Below are positions 31,720-41,899 of a DNA stretch of 64,000 nucleotides, one piece after another. Under the pieces are notes generated by a model. It did not search any database. It saw only the letters and a program-made list of their open reading frames with translations, and had not been told where the DNA came from. The translations under genes were made by a program, and so were the position numbers. Within the stretch, counting starts at the first letter, position 1; each line of letters begins with the position of its first letter. The stretch lies in contig NZ_BJZT01000015.1 in NCBI RefSeq assembly GCF_007992175.1, positions 1 through 64,000 on the forward strand, in the 5' to 3' direction. This DNA is from Methylobacterium haplocladii (GTDB lineage Bacteria > Pseudomonadota > Alphaproteobacteria > Rhizobiales > Beijerinckiaceae).

Positions 31720-33120
31720 TCACATGTTCTTCAGGATCGAATCGACCATCTTTTTGGCGTCGCCGAACAGCATCAGCGTGTTGTCGCGGAAGAACAGCTC
31801 GTTCTCGACGCCGGCATAGCCCGAGCCCATGCCGCGCTTCAGGAAGAGCACCTGCTTGGCGTTCTCCACGTCGAGGACCGGCATGCCGTAGATCGGCGAG
31901 GTCTTGTCGGTCTTGGCGGCCGGGTTCGTGACGTCGTTGGCGCCGATGACGAAGGCGACGTCGGCATCGCGGAACTCGCTGTTGATGTCCTCGAGCTCGA
32001 AGACCTCGTCGTAGGGCACGTTGGCCTCGGCGAGCAGCACGTTCATGTGCCCCGGCATGCGGCCCGCGACCGGATGGATCGCGTACTTGACCTCGATGCC
32101 CTCCTTCTTGAGCAGGTCGGCCATCTCGCGCAGCGAGTGCTGCGCCTGGGCGACGGCCATGCCGTAGCCCGGGACGATGATGACGCGCTCCGCGTTCTTC
32201 ATCAGGTAGGCCGCGTCGTCCGCCGAGCCCTGCTTGACCGGGCGCTGCTCGCCTCCGCCGCCCGCGCCGCCCCCGGCGGTCTCGCCGCCGAAGCCGCCGA
32301 GGATGACCGAGAAGAACGACCGGTTCATCGCGTGGCACATGATGTAGGACAGGATCGCGCCGGACGAGCCCACGAGCGAGCCCGTGATGATCAGCGCGAG
32401 GTTGCCCAGGGTGAAGCCGATGCCGGCCGCCGCCCAGCCCGAGTAGGAATTCAGCATCGAGATGACGACGGGCATGTCCGCGCCGCCGATCGGAACGATG
32501 AGCAACCCGCCGAGCGTCAGCGACACCAGCACGATCAGCCAGAACACCAGCTTGCTCTCGCCGGCGATGAACAGGCCGAGCAGCACCACCAGCAGCACCG
32601 CGAGCCCGGCATTGATCAGGTGACGCTGCGGCAAGATGATCGGCTTGCCGGACATCCGGCCCGACAGCTTGGCGAAGGCGATGACCGAGCCGGTAAAGGT
32701 GATCGCGCCGATGGCGACTCCCAGACCCATCTCGAACAGCGACTGCCCGTGGATGTGGCCGTTCTCGACGATGCCGAAGGCCTGCGGTGCGTAGAGCGCG
32801 CCCGCGGCCACGAACACCGCCGCCATGCCCACCAGCGAGTGGAAGGCGGCGACGAGTTCCGGCATCGCCGTCATCGGCACGCGCTTGGCGATCACCGCGC
32901 CGATGCCGCCGCCGATGCCGAGGCCCAGCAGCACCAGGAACCAGGCGCCGACGCCCGCGGGCGGATGGCCGACCAGCGTGGTGAGCACGGCCAGCGCCAT
33001 GCCAACCATGCCGTAGAGGTTACCCTGACGGGAGGTGGTGGGGTGCGAGAGCCCCCGCAGCGCCATGATGAACAGGACGCCGGCGACGATGTAGAGAAGG
33101 GAGGAGATGTTCTCGGACAT
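31720..33120 (-). CDS. pntB: Proton-translocating NAD(P) transhydrogenase subunit beta
   Basis: A 466-residue protein: eight or nine membrane helices (1-270; e.g. GGADMPVVISMLNSYSGWAA) and the NADP-binding domain III (about 290-466) with VIIVPGYGMAVAQAQ, HPVAGRMPGHMNVLLAEA, IGANDVTNPAAKTD and KRGMGSGYAGVENELF. It uses the proton gradient to drive hydride transfer from NADH to NADP. Third gene of the pntAA-pntAB-pntB operon with a 4-nt gap. Confidence 0.97.
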   Translation of the reverse strand: MSENISSLLYIVAGVLFIMALRGLSHPTTSRQGNLYGMVGMALAVLTTLVGHPPAGVGAWFLVLLGLGIGGGIGAVIAKRVPMTAMPELVAAFHSLVGMAAVFVAAGALYAPQAFGIVENGHIHGQSLFEMGLGVAIGAITFTGSVIAFAKLSGRMSGKPIILPQRHLINAGLAVLLVVLLGLFIAGESKLVFWLIVLVSLTLGGLLIVPIGGADMPVVISMLNSYSGWAAAGIGFTLGNLALIITGSLVGSSGAILSYIMCHAMNRSFFSVILGGFGGETAGGGAGGGGEQRPVKQGSADDAAYLMKNAERVIIVPGYGMAVAQAQHSLREMADLLKKEGIEVKYAIHPVAGRMPGHMNVLLAEANVPYDEVFELEDINSEFRDADVAFVIGANDVTNPAAKTDKTSPIYGMPVLDVENAKQVLFLKRGMGSGYAGVENELFFRDNTLMLFGDAKKMVDSILKNM

Positions 33121-33124
33121 CGTC

Positions 33125-33574
33125 TCAAGCCTTCTTCTTGTACATGCTGAGCATGCGCTGGGTGACGAGGAAGCCGCCGAAGATGTTCACGCTGGCGAGC
33201 ACGATGCCGATGAAGCCGAAGAACCGGGCCCAGCCGGTGCCGTGCTCGATCAGCGGCACGCCGACGGCGAGGATCGCGCCGACGATGATGACGGACGAGA
33301 TCGCGTTGGTGACGGACATCAGCGGCGTGTGCAGCGCCGGGGTCACCGACCAGACCACGTAGTAGCCGACGAAGATCGCCAGCACGAAGATCGCCAGCCG
33401 AAACACGGTGGGATCGACGGCGCCGTGCGTCACGGCAGCGGCGCCGTGGCCGAGGCCGTCGGCGATGCTCTGGGCGTAGTCGGCGTTCTGCCGGGCGATG
33501 TCCGCGGCCGCGCGGGCTGCGGCTGCCGCGGCTTGGGCCTGATCGGCCGCCGCACCTGGAGGAAGAGTGGCCAT
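33125..33574 (-). CDS. pntAB: NAD(P) transhydrogenase subunit alpha, membrane part
   Basis: A 149-residue protein: an Ala/Gln-rich N-terminal tail (about 1-50), unusual and low-complexity, then three to four helices of the split alpha subunit with [20 protein letters not shown] and [16 protein letters not shown]. The split arrangement is normal in alphaproteobacteria. It lies 2 nt after pntAA and 4 nt before pntB. Confidence 0.95.
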   Translation of the reverse strand: MATLPPGAAADQAQAAAAAARAAADIARQNADYAQSIADGLGHGAAAVTHGAVDPTVFRLAIFVLAIFVGYYVVWSVTPALHTPLMSVTNAISSVIIVGAILAVGVPLIEHGTGWARFFGFIGIVLASVNIFGGFLVTQRMLSMYKKKA

Positions 33575-33576
33575 TC

Positions 33577-34842
33577 TTATTTCTCCCCGTCCGTGGTCTT
33601 CGGCGTCTCTAGACCCTTGGCGTCCGGCAGCTTGGCTTCATTCGACGCCGCCGATTCCTCGGATTTCACCGCCTCGGGCTTCGGCGTGTCCGATTTCGGC
33701 GGCTCGGCCTTGCCCTTGAACGCATCGTGGACGACCGCTCCGTCGCGGGTGAGGTTCGTCGCCTTGACGAGTTCGTCGTCCCACTTCACCGCGAGCTGCT
33801 TCGATTCCTTGTCGATCATCGTCTCGACGAAGGCGTAGAGGTTCTTGGCGTAGAGGCCGGAGGCGGTGGCGGCGAGGCGGCCCGGCACGTTGGCGTGGCC
33901 GACGATCTTGACGCCCTTCTCGGTGATCACGACCTCGCCGAGCTTCGAGCCCTCGACGTTGCCGCCGCGCTCCACCGCGAGGTCGACGATGACCGAACCC
34001 GGCTTCATCGAGTCGACCATGGCCTTGGAGAGCAGCTTCGGTGCCGGGCGGCCCGGGATCAGCGCCGTGGTGATGACGATGTCCTGCTTGGCGATGTGGG
34101 TCGCCACCAGCTCGGCCTGCTTCTTCTGGTACTCGGCCGACATCTCCTTGGCGTAGCCGCCCGAGGTCTCGGCCTGCTTGAACTCGTCGTCCTCGACCGC
34201 GACGAACTTGCCGCCGAGCGAGGCAACCTGCTCCTTCACCGCGGGACGCACGTCGGTCGCCGAAACTACGGCGCCGAGGCGCTTGGCGGTGGCGATCGCC
34301 TGCAGGCCGGCGACGCCGACGCCCATGATGAAGGCCTTGGCCGCGGGCACCGTGCCGGCTGCGGTCATCATCATCGGCAGCGCCTTGCCGAATTCGGAGG
34401 AAGCGTCGATCACCGCGCGGTAGCCGGCGAGGTTCGCCTGGGACGAGAGCACGTCCATGACCTGGGCGCGGGTGATGCGGGGCATCAGCTCCATCGCGAA
34501 GGCGGAGATGCCGGCATCGGCCATCGCCTTCACCTCGGCCTCTCGGCCGTAGGGGTCCATGATCGCGACGACGACGGCGCCGCTCTTGAGGGTCTTCAGT
34601 TCCTCCGCGTTGGGGCGGCGGACCTTGAGGACGACGTCGGCGTCCCGGACGGCCTCGTCGGCGGAACCGACGACCGTGGCGCCCGCGTCCTCGTAGTCCT
34701 TGTCGGTGATGCCGGCAGTCTTGCCGGCGCCCGACTGGACCGCAATCTCGACGCCGAGCGCGACATACTTTTTGACGATGTCGGGGACGGCCGCGACCCG
34801 GGGTTCCCCCGGATCCGATTCCGTCAAGACGCCGATGCGCAT
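33577..34842 (-). CDS. pntAA: NAD(P) transhydrogenase subunit alpha, NAD-binding part
   Basis: A 421-residue soluble NAD(H)-binding domain I, related to alanine dehydrogenase: [20 protein letters not shown] at the N-terminus, [20 protein letters not shown], the nucleotide-binding [20 protein letters not shown] and [16 protein letters not shown]. The C-terminal 50 residues are Lys/Glu/Ser/Pro rich and likely disordered, longer than in E. coli where this part is joined to membrane helices. First gene of the operon. Confidence 0.97.
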   Translation of the reverse strand: MRIGVLTESDPGEPRVAAVPDIVKKYVALGVEIAVQSGAGKTAGITDKDYEDAGATVVGSADEAVRDADVVLKVRRPNAEELKTLKSGAVVVAIMDPYGREAEVKAMADAGISAFAMELMPRITRAQVMDVLSSQANLAGYRAVIDASSEFGKALPMMMTAAGTVPAAKAFIMGVGVAGLQAIATAKRLGAVVSATDVRPAVKEQVASLGGKFVAVEDDEFKQAETSGGYAKEMSAEYQKKQAELVATHIAKQDIVITTALIPGRPAPKLLSKAMVDSMKPGSVIVDLAVERGGNVEGSKLGEVVITEKGVKIVGHANVPGRLAATASGLYAKNLYAFVETMIDKESKQLAVKWDDELVKATNLTRDGAVVHDAFKGKAEPPKSDTPKPEAVKSEESAASNEAKLPDAKGLETPKTTDGEK

Positions 34843-34983
34843 TCAAGAGCTCCCGTTCTTACAGCGACCCGTCAAGGGCGCCGGTATCCGAGCCTATCTG
34901 ATGATGTTGTGCCTGTGCGGGCCGCCCCGCCGGATACCTCGATCGCGACCCGCGTCAGGATTTTCGAAGACGTCGCAGAAAGC

Positions 34984-35277
34984 TTAGCCGAGGGCCAGCG
35001 CTAGCAAGAGCAGCGCCAGCACGACGGCGGGAGCCTTCCAGCCGATCGACGGAACGAAGGCGCCGATGGCGGCCGCGACCCAGGACAGCAGAACGCCGCC
35101 GATGGCCGTCAGCCAAGCCTCGCGAATGCCGCCGACGGCGAGGGCGAGGACCCAGCACAATACGGTGACGGAGCCGATCTCGACGAATTTCACGAAGCCG
35201 CGATAGGTCTGTTCGTGGGTCTTTTCGTCCATCGCCGGGCTGTAGCTCACGCCGGACAGGGTCTTCGTATCGGCCAT
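34984..35277 (-). CDS. aa3-type cytochrome c oxidase subunit IV
   Basis: A 97-residue small membrane protein. The stretch MDEKTHEQTYRGFVKFVEIG before the first helix is typical of the bacterial aa3 oxidase subunit IV family, which adds one helix to the oxidase; here there are three hydrophobic segments, so the protein is longer than the usual one-helix form. It lies upstream of pntAA with a 141-bp gap, a gene order familiar from rhizobia. Confidence 0.75.
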   Translation of the reverse strand: MADTKTLSGVSYSPAMDEKTHEQTYRGFVKFVEIGSVTVLCWVLALAVGGIREAWLTAIGGVLLSWVAAAIGAFVPSIGWKAPAVVLALLLLALALG

Positions 35278-35392
35278 CGCGTGCCCGTTCCCTCAAGCTC
35301 GTCTTGTTCTGGTCCAGCGCGGATTTAGCGCATGGGCTTGCCAGCGGCAATCGGCTTGGCCGGTCGGCAAACGATTGATGTGAGGAATTTTC

Positions 35393-36748
35393 TCAGGCCG
35401 GCGTCTCGAGGCCCACGGCATCGAGCGCGGCCTTCTGCCGGTCACCGAGGGATTCGAGGGAGAAGTGCTCGATCTCGGCCTCGAACAGGCGGTGGTAGTT
35501 CAGCTCGGAGCGCAGGTGCAGGAACACGGCGCCCAAGCCCACCGCGGCGCGGTCCATGAACACGAATTCCTGCGGCACCGTCACCGGCCCGTGCTCCTTG
35601 AGCGCCTGATGCACCGAGAACGCCTCACGCCGGCCGTAGGCGCCGGGCTTCACGCCGTCGGCCACCGTGCGGGTGCGATCCTCCAGCAGCGGCCCGTAGA
35701 TGAAACGCGCCCAGATGTTGAGGATGTCGATGGTCTTGCGGTCGAGGCGCTTGAAACCCCAGACCTCGTAGGCATGGACGACGCGCTCATGGTCGCCGCT
35801 CTGCAGGCCGCGATAGAGGTCGACCACGCCGCCGACGAAGCGCGGATGGAAGATCCGTACGCAGCCGTAATCGAGCAGGTTGATGCCCGCGCCTTCGCCG
35901 CCCTCCGAGAACACCGTGTAGTTGCCGAGATGCGGATCGCCGTGGATCACCGCGGCACGGCTGAACGGGTGCCACCACGCCTTGAACATCGCCTGCGCGA
36001 TCCGGTTGCGGATCTCCACGGGCGCCTCGGCGAAGGACAGGATGCGCTCACCGTCGAGCCAGCCGAGCGTCAGCAGCCGTTTCGTCGACAGGTCGCCATG
36101 GACCGCCGGCACGCGCACCGCGTAAGCGTCCTTCAGAACGTTGCCGTAGAGCATGGCGTGCTTGGCTTCGCGGGCGTAGTCGAGCTCTTCGCGAATGCGG
36201 GCGCCGATCTCCTTCTTGATCTCGCTGGTATCGAGCCAGGAGTTCATGCGCCGGTGCAGAGCGAAGGCGACCTCCAGCTGCTTGAGGTCGGCCTCCACCG
36301 CGGATTGCATGTCCGGGTACTGGAGCTTGCAGGCGAGCGGCGCCCCGTCGAGGGACGTCGCCTTGTGGACCTGACCGAGGGAGGCCGCGGCCGCGGGCTT
36401 GAGATCGAAGCCGGAAAAGCGCGTCTGCCAGTCGGGGCCGAGCTCGGCCATCATCCGGCGCTTGACGAAGGCGGCGCCCATCGGCGGAGCGTCCGCCTGC
36501 AATTTCTGCAGCTCGGCCGCATATTCGGGCGGGAGCAGGTCGGGGATGGTGGCGAGCAGCTGCGCCACCTTCATGATCGGCCCCTTCAGGCCGCCGAGCG
36601 CCTGCGCCAGGGCAACGGGGTTGTTGTCCCCGCCGAACAGCCGCGCCATCGCCATCCGCGCGGCGACCCCCCCCATGTTCGCGCCGACATTGGCATAGCG
36701 GCTCGCGCGGGCTGAGAAGCGGTTGGCTTCGCGGTCGGATCCGGACAT
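35393..36748 (-). CDS. ABC1/UbiB-family atypical kinase
   Basis: A 451-residue protein-kinase-like ATPase of the ABC1/ADCK/UbiB family, which supports ubiquinone biosynthesis. Hallmarks in order: KxGQ-like KVAQLLATIPDLLP, the Ala-rich loop AAAASLGQVHKA, Lys in LACKLQYPD, IHGDPHLGNY (catalytic loop) and LLDYGCVR (metal-binding). The KxGQ motif reads KVAQ here, a deviation. No C-terminal membrane helix is obvious, unlike E. coli UbiB. I use ATG 36748; the frame is open to 36835 but the extra residues are Arg/Ser-rich. Confidence 0.87.
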   Translation of the reverse strand: MSGSDREANRFSARASRYANVGANMGGVAARMAMARLFGGDNNPVALAQALGGLKGPIMKVAQLLATIPDLLPPEYAAELQKLQADAPPMGAAFVKRRMMAELGPDWQTRFSGFDLKPAAAASLGQVHKATSLDGAPLACKLQYPDMQSAVEADLKQLEVAFALHRRMNSWLDTSEIKKEIGARIREELDYAREAKHAMLYGNVLKDAYAVRVPAVHGDLSTKRLLTLGWLDGERILSFAEAPVEIRNRIAQAMFKAWWHPFSRAAVIHGDPHLGNYTVFSEGGEGAGINLLDYGCVRIFHPRFVGGVVDLYRGLQSGDHERVVHAYEVWGFKRLDRKTIDILNIWARFIYGPLLEDRTRTVADGVKPGAYGRREAFSVHQALKEHGPVTVPQEFVFMDRAAVGLGAVFLHLRSELNYHRLFEAEIEHFSLESLGDRQKAALDAVGLETPA

Positions 36749-36863
36749 CGATTTCGGCCGTCGGTGATCGCGTGAAGTCCGCGAGATAGGCCGGCGAGCG
36801 TCGCAATGCGAGGAGCATAGGGACGCATGACGCAACGGCTCCGGGCGTCGGAGACGTCCGCTG

Positions 36864-37763
36864 TCAGTAGCCCAGGCCGGCGAAGCGGTAGGCGAGGCCC
36901 GCGGTCACGAGTTGTCCCTGCGTGCGGGCGATGGAGTCCGCGGTGTGGCCGGTGGGCGTGAGTCCTCCGGGGCCGAAGACCGGGCCGATACCGCCGACTT
37001 CCACGTTCCGCTTGCCGAGATCGTAGCGCAGGTACTCGACCTTGAAAGACAGGCGCCCGGGGGTGAGGAAGGCGGGGGTGTAGCCGTCCGGCGCCATCAG
37101 TTCGATGCCGCCGCCATAGACGAAACCGGTGTCGATGCCGGTGTAGCGGCCGCCGTCGTAGAGGCCCGTGTACTGGGCGTTCGAGAGGGTGGTGTGGGCC
37201 GCGACCCCGATGCCACCATAGGCGAAGCCGCCGGTGCCGTAGACCAGCACGGGGCCGAAGGCATAGCCGAGGCGCCCGCGCACGGTACCGAGGAAGTCGA
37301 GGGTCTGGCGCGCCTCGAGCCCGATATCGCTGCCGCCGAAGTTGAAGCCTGTGGTGCGAACACGCTGGAGGTTGGTGTAGAGCGCGTCCGCCTCCACGCC
37401 GACGACGAAGCCGGAGCCCGGCGTGAACTGCACGTCATAGCCGAGGCCGCCGCGCAGCACGAAAGAGCTGCCGTGCATCGCCACCGCGCCGAGATTGCCG
37501 AAATCGACCAGCGCCTGCTCCTGCGGGGTCGTACCGGAGGTCTTGAGGTGCTGGGTGCCGGTGCGGGCGTACCCCGCGTCGAGCCCGACATGAAACCCGC
37601 CCCAGACCGGCGGCGGTGCGGGCGGCGGCAGCTGCTCCATCGGCGGCAACGACGAGCGCAGCGGCAGGTCGGCCGCATGGGCAGGCCCGAGCGCGAGAAC
37701 TCCCAACGTCGAGAGCACCCCGATCCGGGCCGAGCGGTGGAGGGATGTGACGAGCAAAGTCAT
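36864..37763 (-). CDS. Outer membrane beta-barrel protein (Omp25/Omp31-like)
   Basis: A 299-residue protein: signal peptide 1-31 (ending AHAADLP), a Pro-rich linker (PPAPPPVW), then an eight-stranded barrel with GGFHVGLDAGYA at the start, VRGRLGYAFGPVLVYGTGGF in the middle and a terminal aromatic (FAGLGY). Typical alphaproteobacterial surface porin-like protein. ATG at 37763; the upstream frame is open but not protein-like. A 6-1-6 palindrome sits in the leader. Confidence 0.87.
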   Translation of the reverse strand: MTLLVTSLHRSARIGVLSTLGVLALGPAHAADLPLRSSLPPMEQLPPPAPPPVWGGFHVGLDAGYARTGTQHLKTSGTTPQEQALVDFGNLGAVAMHGSSFVLRGGLGYDVQFTPGSGFVVGVEADALYTNLQRVRTTGFNFGGSDIGLEARQTLDFLGTVRGRLGYAFGPVLVYGTGGFAYGGIGVAAHTTLSNAQYTGLYDGGRYTGIDTGFVYGGGIELMAPDGYTPAFLTPGRLSFKVEYLRYDLGKRNVEVGGIGPVFGPGGLTPTGHTADSIARTQGQLVTAGLAYRFAGLGY

Positions 37764-38086
37764 GTCGGCACTGTGCCGAAATGTGCTTAACGCCGGCTTA
37801 CCAGGACAGGTGGCCTCCTTGGCCGTTGCCTGGACCGCGGCCGGATGAGGCTGAGCCGGCCCGGTCCCGAGCAGGTCATTCGCGCAGAACCGCAGGGCAC
37901 TCGTGAGCAATCTGCATGGCCGCAGCCGAAGCGATCGCTCCGCTGCCGGGCCGAGCATGATGCAGGCTCGAAATTCGCGCCCAAGGTAACCGAGTCGCCG
38001 CGAAGAAACGTAAAAACGATCTTAACTCTTGTTCCGCAGGATGGGACCGAGGACGCATCCGGTCGCGTCGCGCGAGGAGTGGTTCC
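37764..38086. other. Divergent intergenic region before the NepR-like gene
   Basis: Promoter region for the outer membrane protein gene (minus) and the NepR-like gene (plus). It includes the palindrome CGGCAC-T-GTGCCG at 37766-37778, next to the outer membrane protein start codon, a possible translation or repressor site. Nothing else is recognised. Confidence 0.4.
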
Positions 38087-38275
38087 GTGGCCAAGATCCA
38101 GAGCGAGCCGAGGACCGACACGCGGCCCTGCCGCATCGAGACGCCCCCGCTGAGCGCCACGGTGCGCCGGCACCTCGGCAAGAGCCTGCGCTCCCATTAC
38201 GCCGCCGCGCTCGCCGAGCCGGTCAGCGAGCGGCTCGAAGCGGTGCTGGCGAAGCTCGAAGGGCAGAAGGGCTGA
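38087..38275 (+). CDS. NepR-like anti-sigma factor
   Basis: A 62-residue protein with a single NepR-type domain: LSATVRRHLGKSLRSHYAAA then EPVSERLEAVLAKLE, matching the two-helix pattern of NepR, which binds EcfG and is released by PhyR-P in the general stress response. The start is GTG at 38087 with GAGGAG 7 nt upstream. Neither phyR nor ecfG lies nearby, so it is an orphan paralogue or the locus is split. Assignment rests on motif memory. Confidence 0.65.
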   Translation: MAKIQSEPRTDTRPCRIETPPLSATVRRHLGKSLRSHYAAALAEPVSERLEAVLAKLEGQKG

Positions 38276-38915
38276 TCGGTCCGGACGCGTCCGGCCGCCC
38301 CCCCCGAACGCCGCCGCGATCCGTCAGGATCGGGCCGCCTTCGGCATTTGCGCCGGACACAGCCGAAAGCCTCGACGCCGCCAGCGCGTCGGCAAGCACC
38401 CTTAGCAGGCCCGCCTCGGCAGGCCGCGCTGCATCGCTCCGGTACCTGCGTAGAGCCGTACCCGACACGATTGCATCGCGCCGGCATCTCCAAGCTCTTG
38501 TTTTGACGCGTCTTCGTTCGACCAGCCGGTATCCGCTCGGTCGGACGGCGCTCTAATCGAAGGCGACGGCCACGAGGGAGAAGAGGCCGGCGAGGAGGAT
38601 GTTGCCGGCAAGAACGAGAGCGATGACCGTCATGAGGGTGTCGGGGACCTGATCCGGAGATTTGGGAGGGGCTGTCTAGCGGTTCGGATCGTGCGCCGCT
38701 GCTACGTCAGCGCCTCACAGTGCCGGAAACCGGAACCGGGATCGGGTGCGATGCAACACGGCAACGGTTCTCGTCCCGCGCGGGTCACCCCTGCATCCGA
38801 ACACTTGCCGAAACTGACTTTTCTCACCGCCGCAGGCCGATTCGCCGCAAATTGGTTACATTCGGGTTAACGTCTGTCCGCTGCGGCCACGGGTGCGCCG
38901 CGAGGGCTGTCGGCG
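38276..38915. other. Mostly non-coding region after the NepR-like gene
   Basis: About 640 bp of high GC, holding one candidate 26-residue hydrophobic peptide on the minus strand (38553-38633). Otherwise I see no gene, RNA or strong hairpin. Confidence 0.4.
38553..38633 (-). CDS. Candidate 26-residue single-helix membrane peptide
   Basis: The frame from ATG 38633 to TAG reads MTVIALVLAGNILLAGLFSL and ends VAVAFD: one continuous hydrophobic helix with a typical short N-terminus. No clear Shine-Dalgarno precedes it, so this is a candidate only; such short hydrophobic subunits accompany transporters or oxidases, but none is adjacent. Confidence 0.3.
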   Translation of the reverse strand: MTVIALVLAGNILLAGLFSLVAVAFD

Positions 38916-39128
38916 ATGATCACGGCAAGCGATGCGGTCCTGGCGGCCGTCGGATTCCTCGGCTTCGGTGCGGCCGGGCTCGGTGCGGACGGCCCCGTCT
39001 CCATGACCGAGCCGGGCTTCGCCGCCGAGGCCGACCCGCAGGCCTCCCCGGACCTGCTCTCGGCGGGAGAGCCGTATTTCGAAGCCGTCGCCGCGGCGCT
39101 GCGCCGGACCGGCTATCTGGACTCCTGA
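38916..39128 (+). CDS. Small protein of unknown function
   Basis: A 70-residue protein: a hydrophobic N-terminus (ASDAVLAAVGFLGFGAAGLG) that could be a signal or membrane anchor, followed by an acidic, Ala/Pro-rich part ending RRTGYLDS. GAGGG lies about 11 nt before the ATG. I do not recognise it, and the coding status is uncertain. Confidence 0.4.
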   Translation: MITASDAVLAAVGFLGFGAAGLGADGPVSMTEPGFAAEADPQASPDLLSAGEPYFEAVAAALRRTGYLDS

Positions 39129-40512
<1,384 letters not shown>

Positions 40513-40856
40513 GGGACGGATCGCCCCGGCACGGGCCTGCCATCACGAGCTGTCTTCGTGCCGAGGCACTCGCGTAGCGAACTCAAAGCATGGCTGGCGG
40601 CTCCGCAATGTACGCATCGTCGGAGCGAGGGCCGACGCGTCGACGCGAGGGGAGCACTTCGGCATGACGTTCGCCGTATTCACCAAAATTGGGATGGTTT
40701 GCACCTAGAGCACGCTGCTTTTTCATGGGATCAGCGGCATGTTCCAGGCTGTCGTTTTCGCATGATGCTTCCGGGAAGCCGGAATCGATCGTCCCGCATC
40801 ATGCGCCAGGAAGCAGCGAAACCGGTGGAGCGGGCTCTGAGCGAACCGAGCAGCGT
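40513..40856. other. Intergenic region between gmd and the reductase gene, with a repeat
   Basis: 344 bp. It contains a 49-bp palindromic repeat at 40759-40807 (second copy at 54867-54915). No other feature is supported. The size of the gap suggests that the two pathway genes may be transcribed separately. Confidence 0.45.
40759..40807 (+). repeat. 49-bp palindromic repeat, copy 1
   Basis: Ends CGCATGATG ... CATCATGCG (perfect inverted arms), core TTCCGGGAAGCCGGA. It matches the copy at 54867-54915 (opposite orientation) at 43 of 49 positions by direct comparison. Looks like a REP/palindromic intergenic element. Confidence 0.8.
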
Positions 40857-41816
40857 ATGAGGCGAATACTCGTCACGGGGGCAGCCGGCTTCGTCGGCCG
40901 GCACGTCGTCGCGGCCCTGCGCGCCCGGTTCGCGGCCGATAACGCCATTCTCGGCATCGGCCGCAGAGCGGCCGCCGAACCGATCGACGGCGCCGATTAC
41001 GGCCAAGTCGACCTGCTGGATGCAGAGGCGCTGGCTCGGTGCCTCGCCGACTTCCGGCCGACCGACATCCTCCATCTCGCCGCGGTCTCGGCCGTGCAGC
41101 AATCGGCGGCCGATCCGCTCTCGGCCTGGCGTTCGAATGTCGGGGGCCTGTTCAATCTGGTCGACGCCGTGCTGAAGGAGGCCTCGACCACCAACCTGTT
41201 CTTCGTCAGCTCGGGAGAGGTCTACGGCCGCGCCTTCCTCTCGGGACGCCCCATCGACGAGACCTTCGCGCCGGAGCCCGCCGGAAGCTACGCCCGCTCG
41301 AAGTGGATCGGCGAGCAGATGCTCCTCGACATCCTTCGGCCCACGCAGGTGCGGCTGGTGATCCTGCGGCCCTTCAACCATACCGGCGCGGGCCAGGACG
41401 AGCGCTTCGTCGTGCCGAGCTTCGCCGGGCAGATCGCCCGGATCGAGGCGGGCTTGTCGCCGCCGCGCCTGGAGGTCGGCAACCTCACCGCACAGCGCGA
41501 CTTCCTCGACGTCGCCGACGTGGCTCGCGCCTATGTCGACCTGATCGCGGCGGCCGAGATCCTGCCGAGCGGCACGATCCTGAACATCTGCTCGGGCCGG
41601 CCGCGCGCCATCGCGAGCATCCTGGAGGATCTGCGCAAAATGGCGCTGCGGCCCTTCACCGTCGTCGAGGCCCCCGATCGGATGCGTCCCTCCGAGATCC
41701 CGATCGCCATCGGCGATGCCGGCCGGCTCCGCGCCGCCATCGGCTGGGCGCCGTCGGTCGATTGGGCCGAGACGCTGGCGAAGGTCCTCGCCGGGGCCCG
41801 CGGCGCGATCGGGTGA
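40857..41816 (+). CDS. GDP-4-dehydro-6-deoxy-mannose reductase-like enzyme
   Basis: A 319-residue NAD-dependent epimerase/dehydratase family protein. It has GAAGFVGRHVVAAL at the N-terminus, LHLAAVSAVQQSAADP, catalytic SSGEVYGRA and YARSKWIGEQ, and RPFNHTGAGQDERFVVPSF, which is the RMD-type motif (reduction to GDP-D-rhamnose). ATG at 40857 opens the nucleotide-binding strand; a longer frame upstream runs through the palindromic repeat and is rejected. Following gmd, it most likely completes GDP-D-rhamnose synthesis. Confidence 0.83.
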   Translation: MRRILVTGAAGFVGRHVVAALRARFAADNAILGIGRRAAAEPIDGADYGQVDLLDAEALARCLADFRPTDILHLAAVSAVQQSAADPLSAWRSNVGGLFNLVDAVLKEASTTNLFFVSSGEVYGRAFLSGRPIDETFAPEPAGSYARSKWIGEQMLLDILRPTQVRLVILRPFNHTGAGQDERFVVPSFAGQIARIEAGLSPPRLEVGNLTAQRDFLDVADVARAYVDLIAAAEILPSGTILNICSGRPRAIASILEDLRKMALRPFTVVEAPDRMRPSEIPIAIGDAGRLRAAIGWAPSVDWAETLAKVLAGARGAIG

Positions 41817-41899
41817 GGAGCGGCTTCGTCTCCTCTCGCGCCCGCATAGAAAAAAACCTTCTCTCGCCAAGCAGCCCGGCCCCGCTTAAATCTGCGGCC

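Noticed and set aside
31333..33150. Long plus-strand frame with the peptide ERIRTSDPQIRSLVLYP near its start
   Set aside because: That peptide is the familiar false translation across the antisense of tRNA-Arg; the rest is antisense to pntB.
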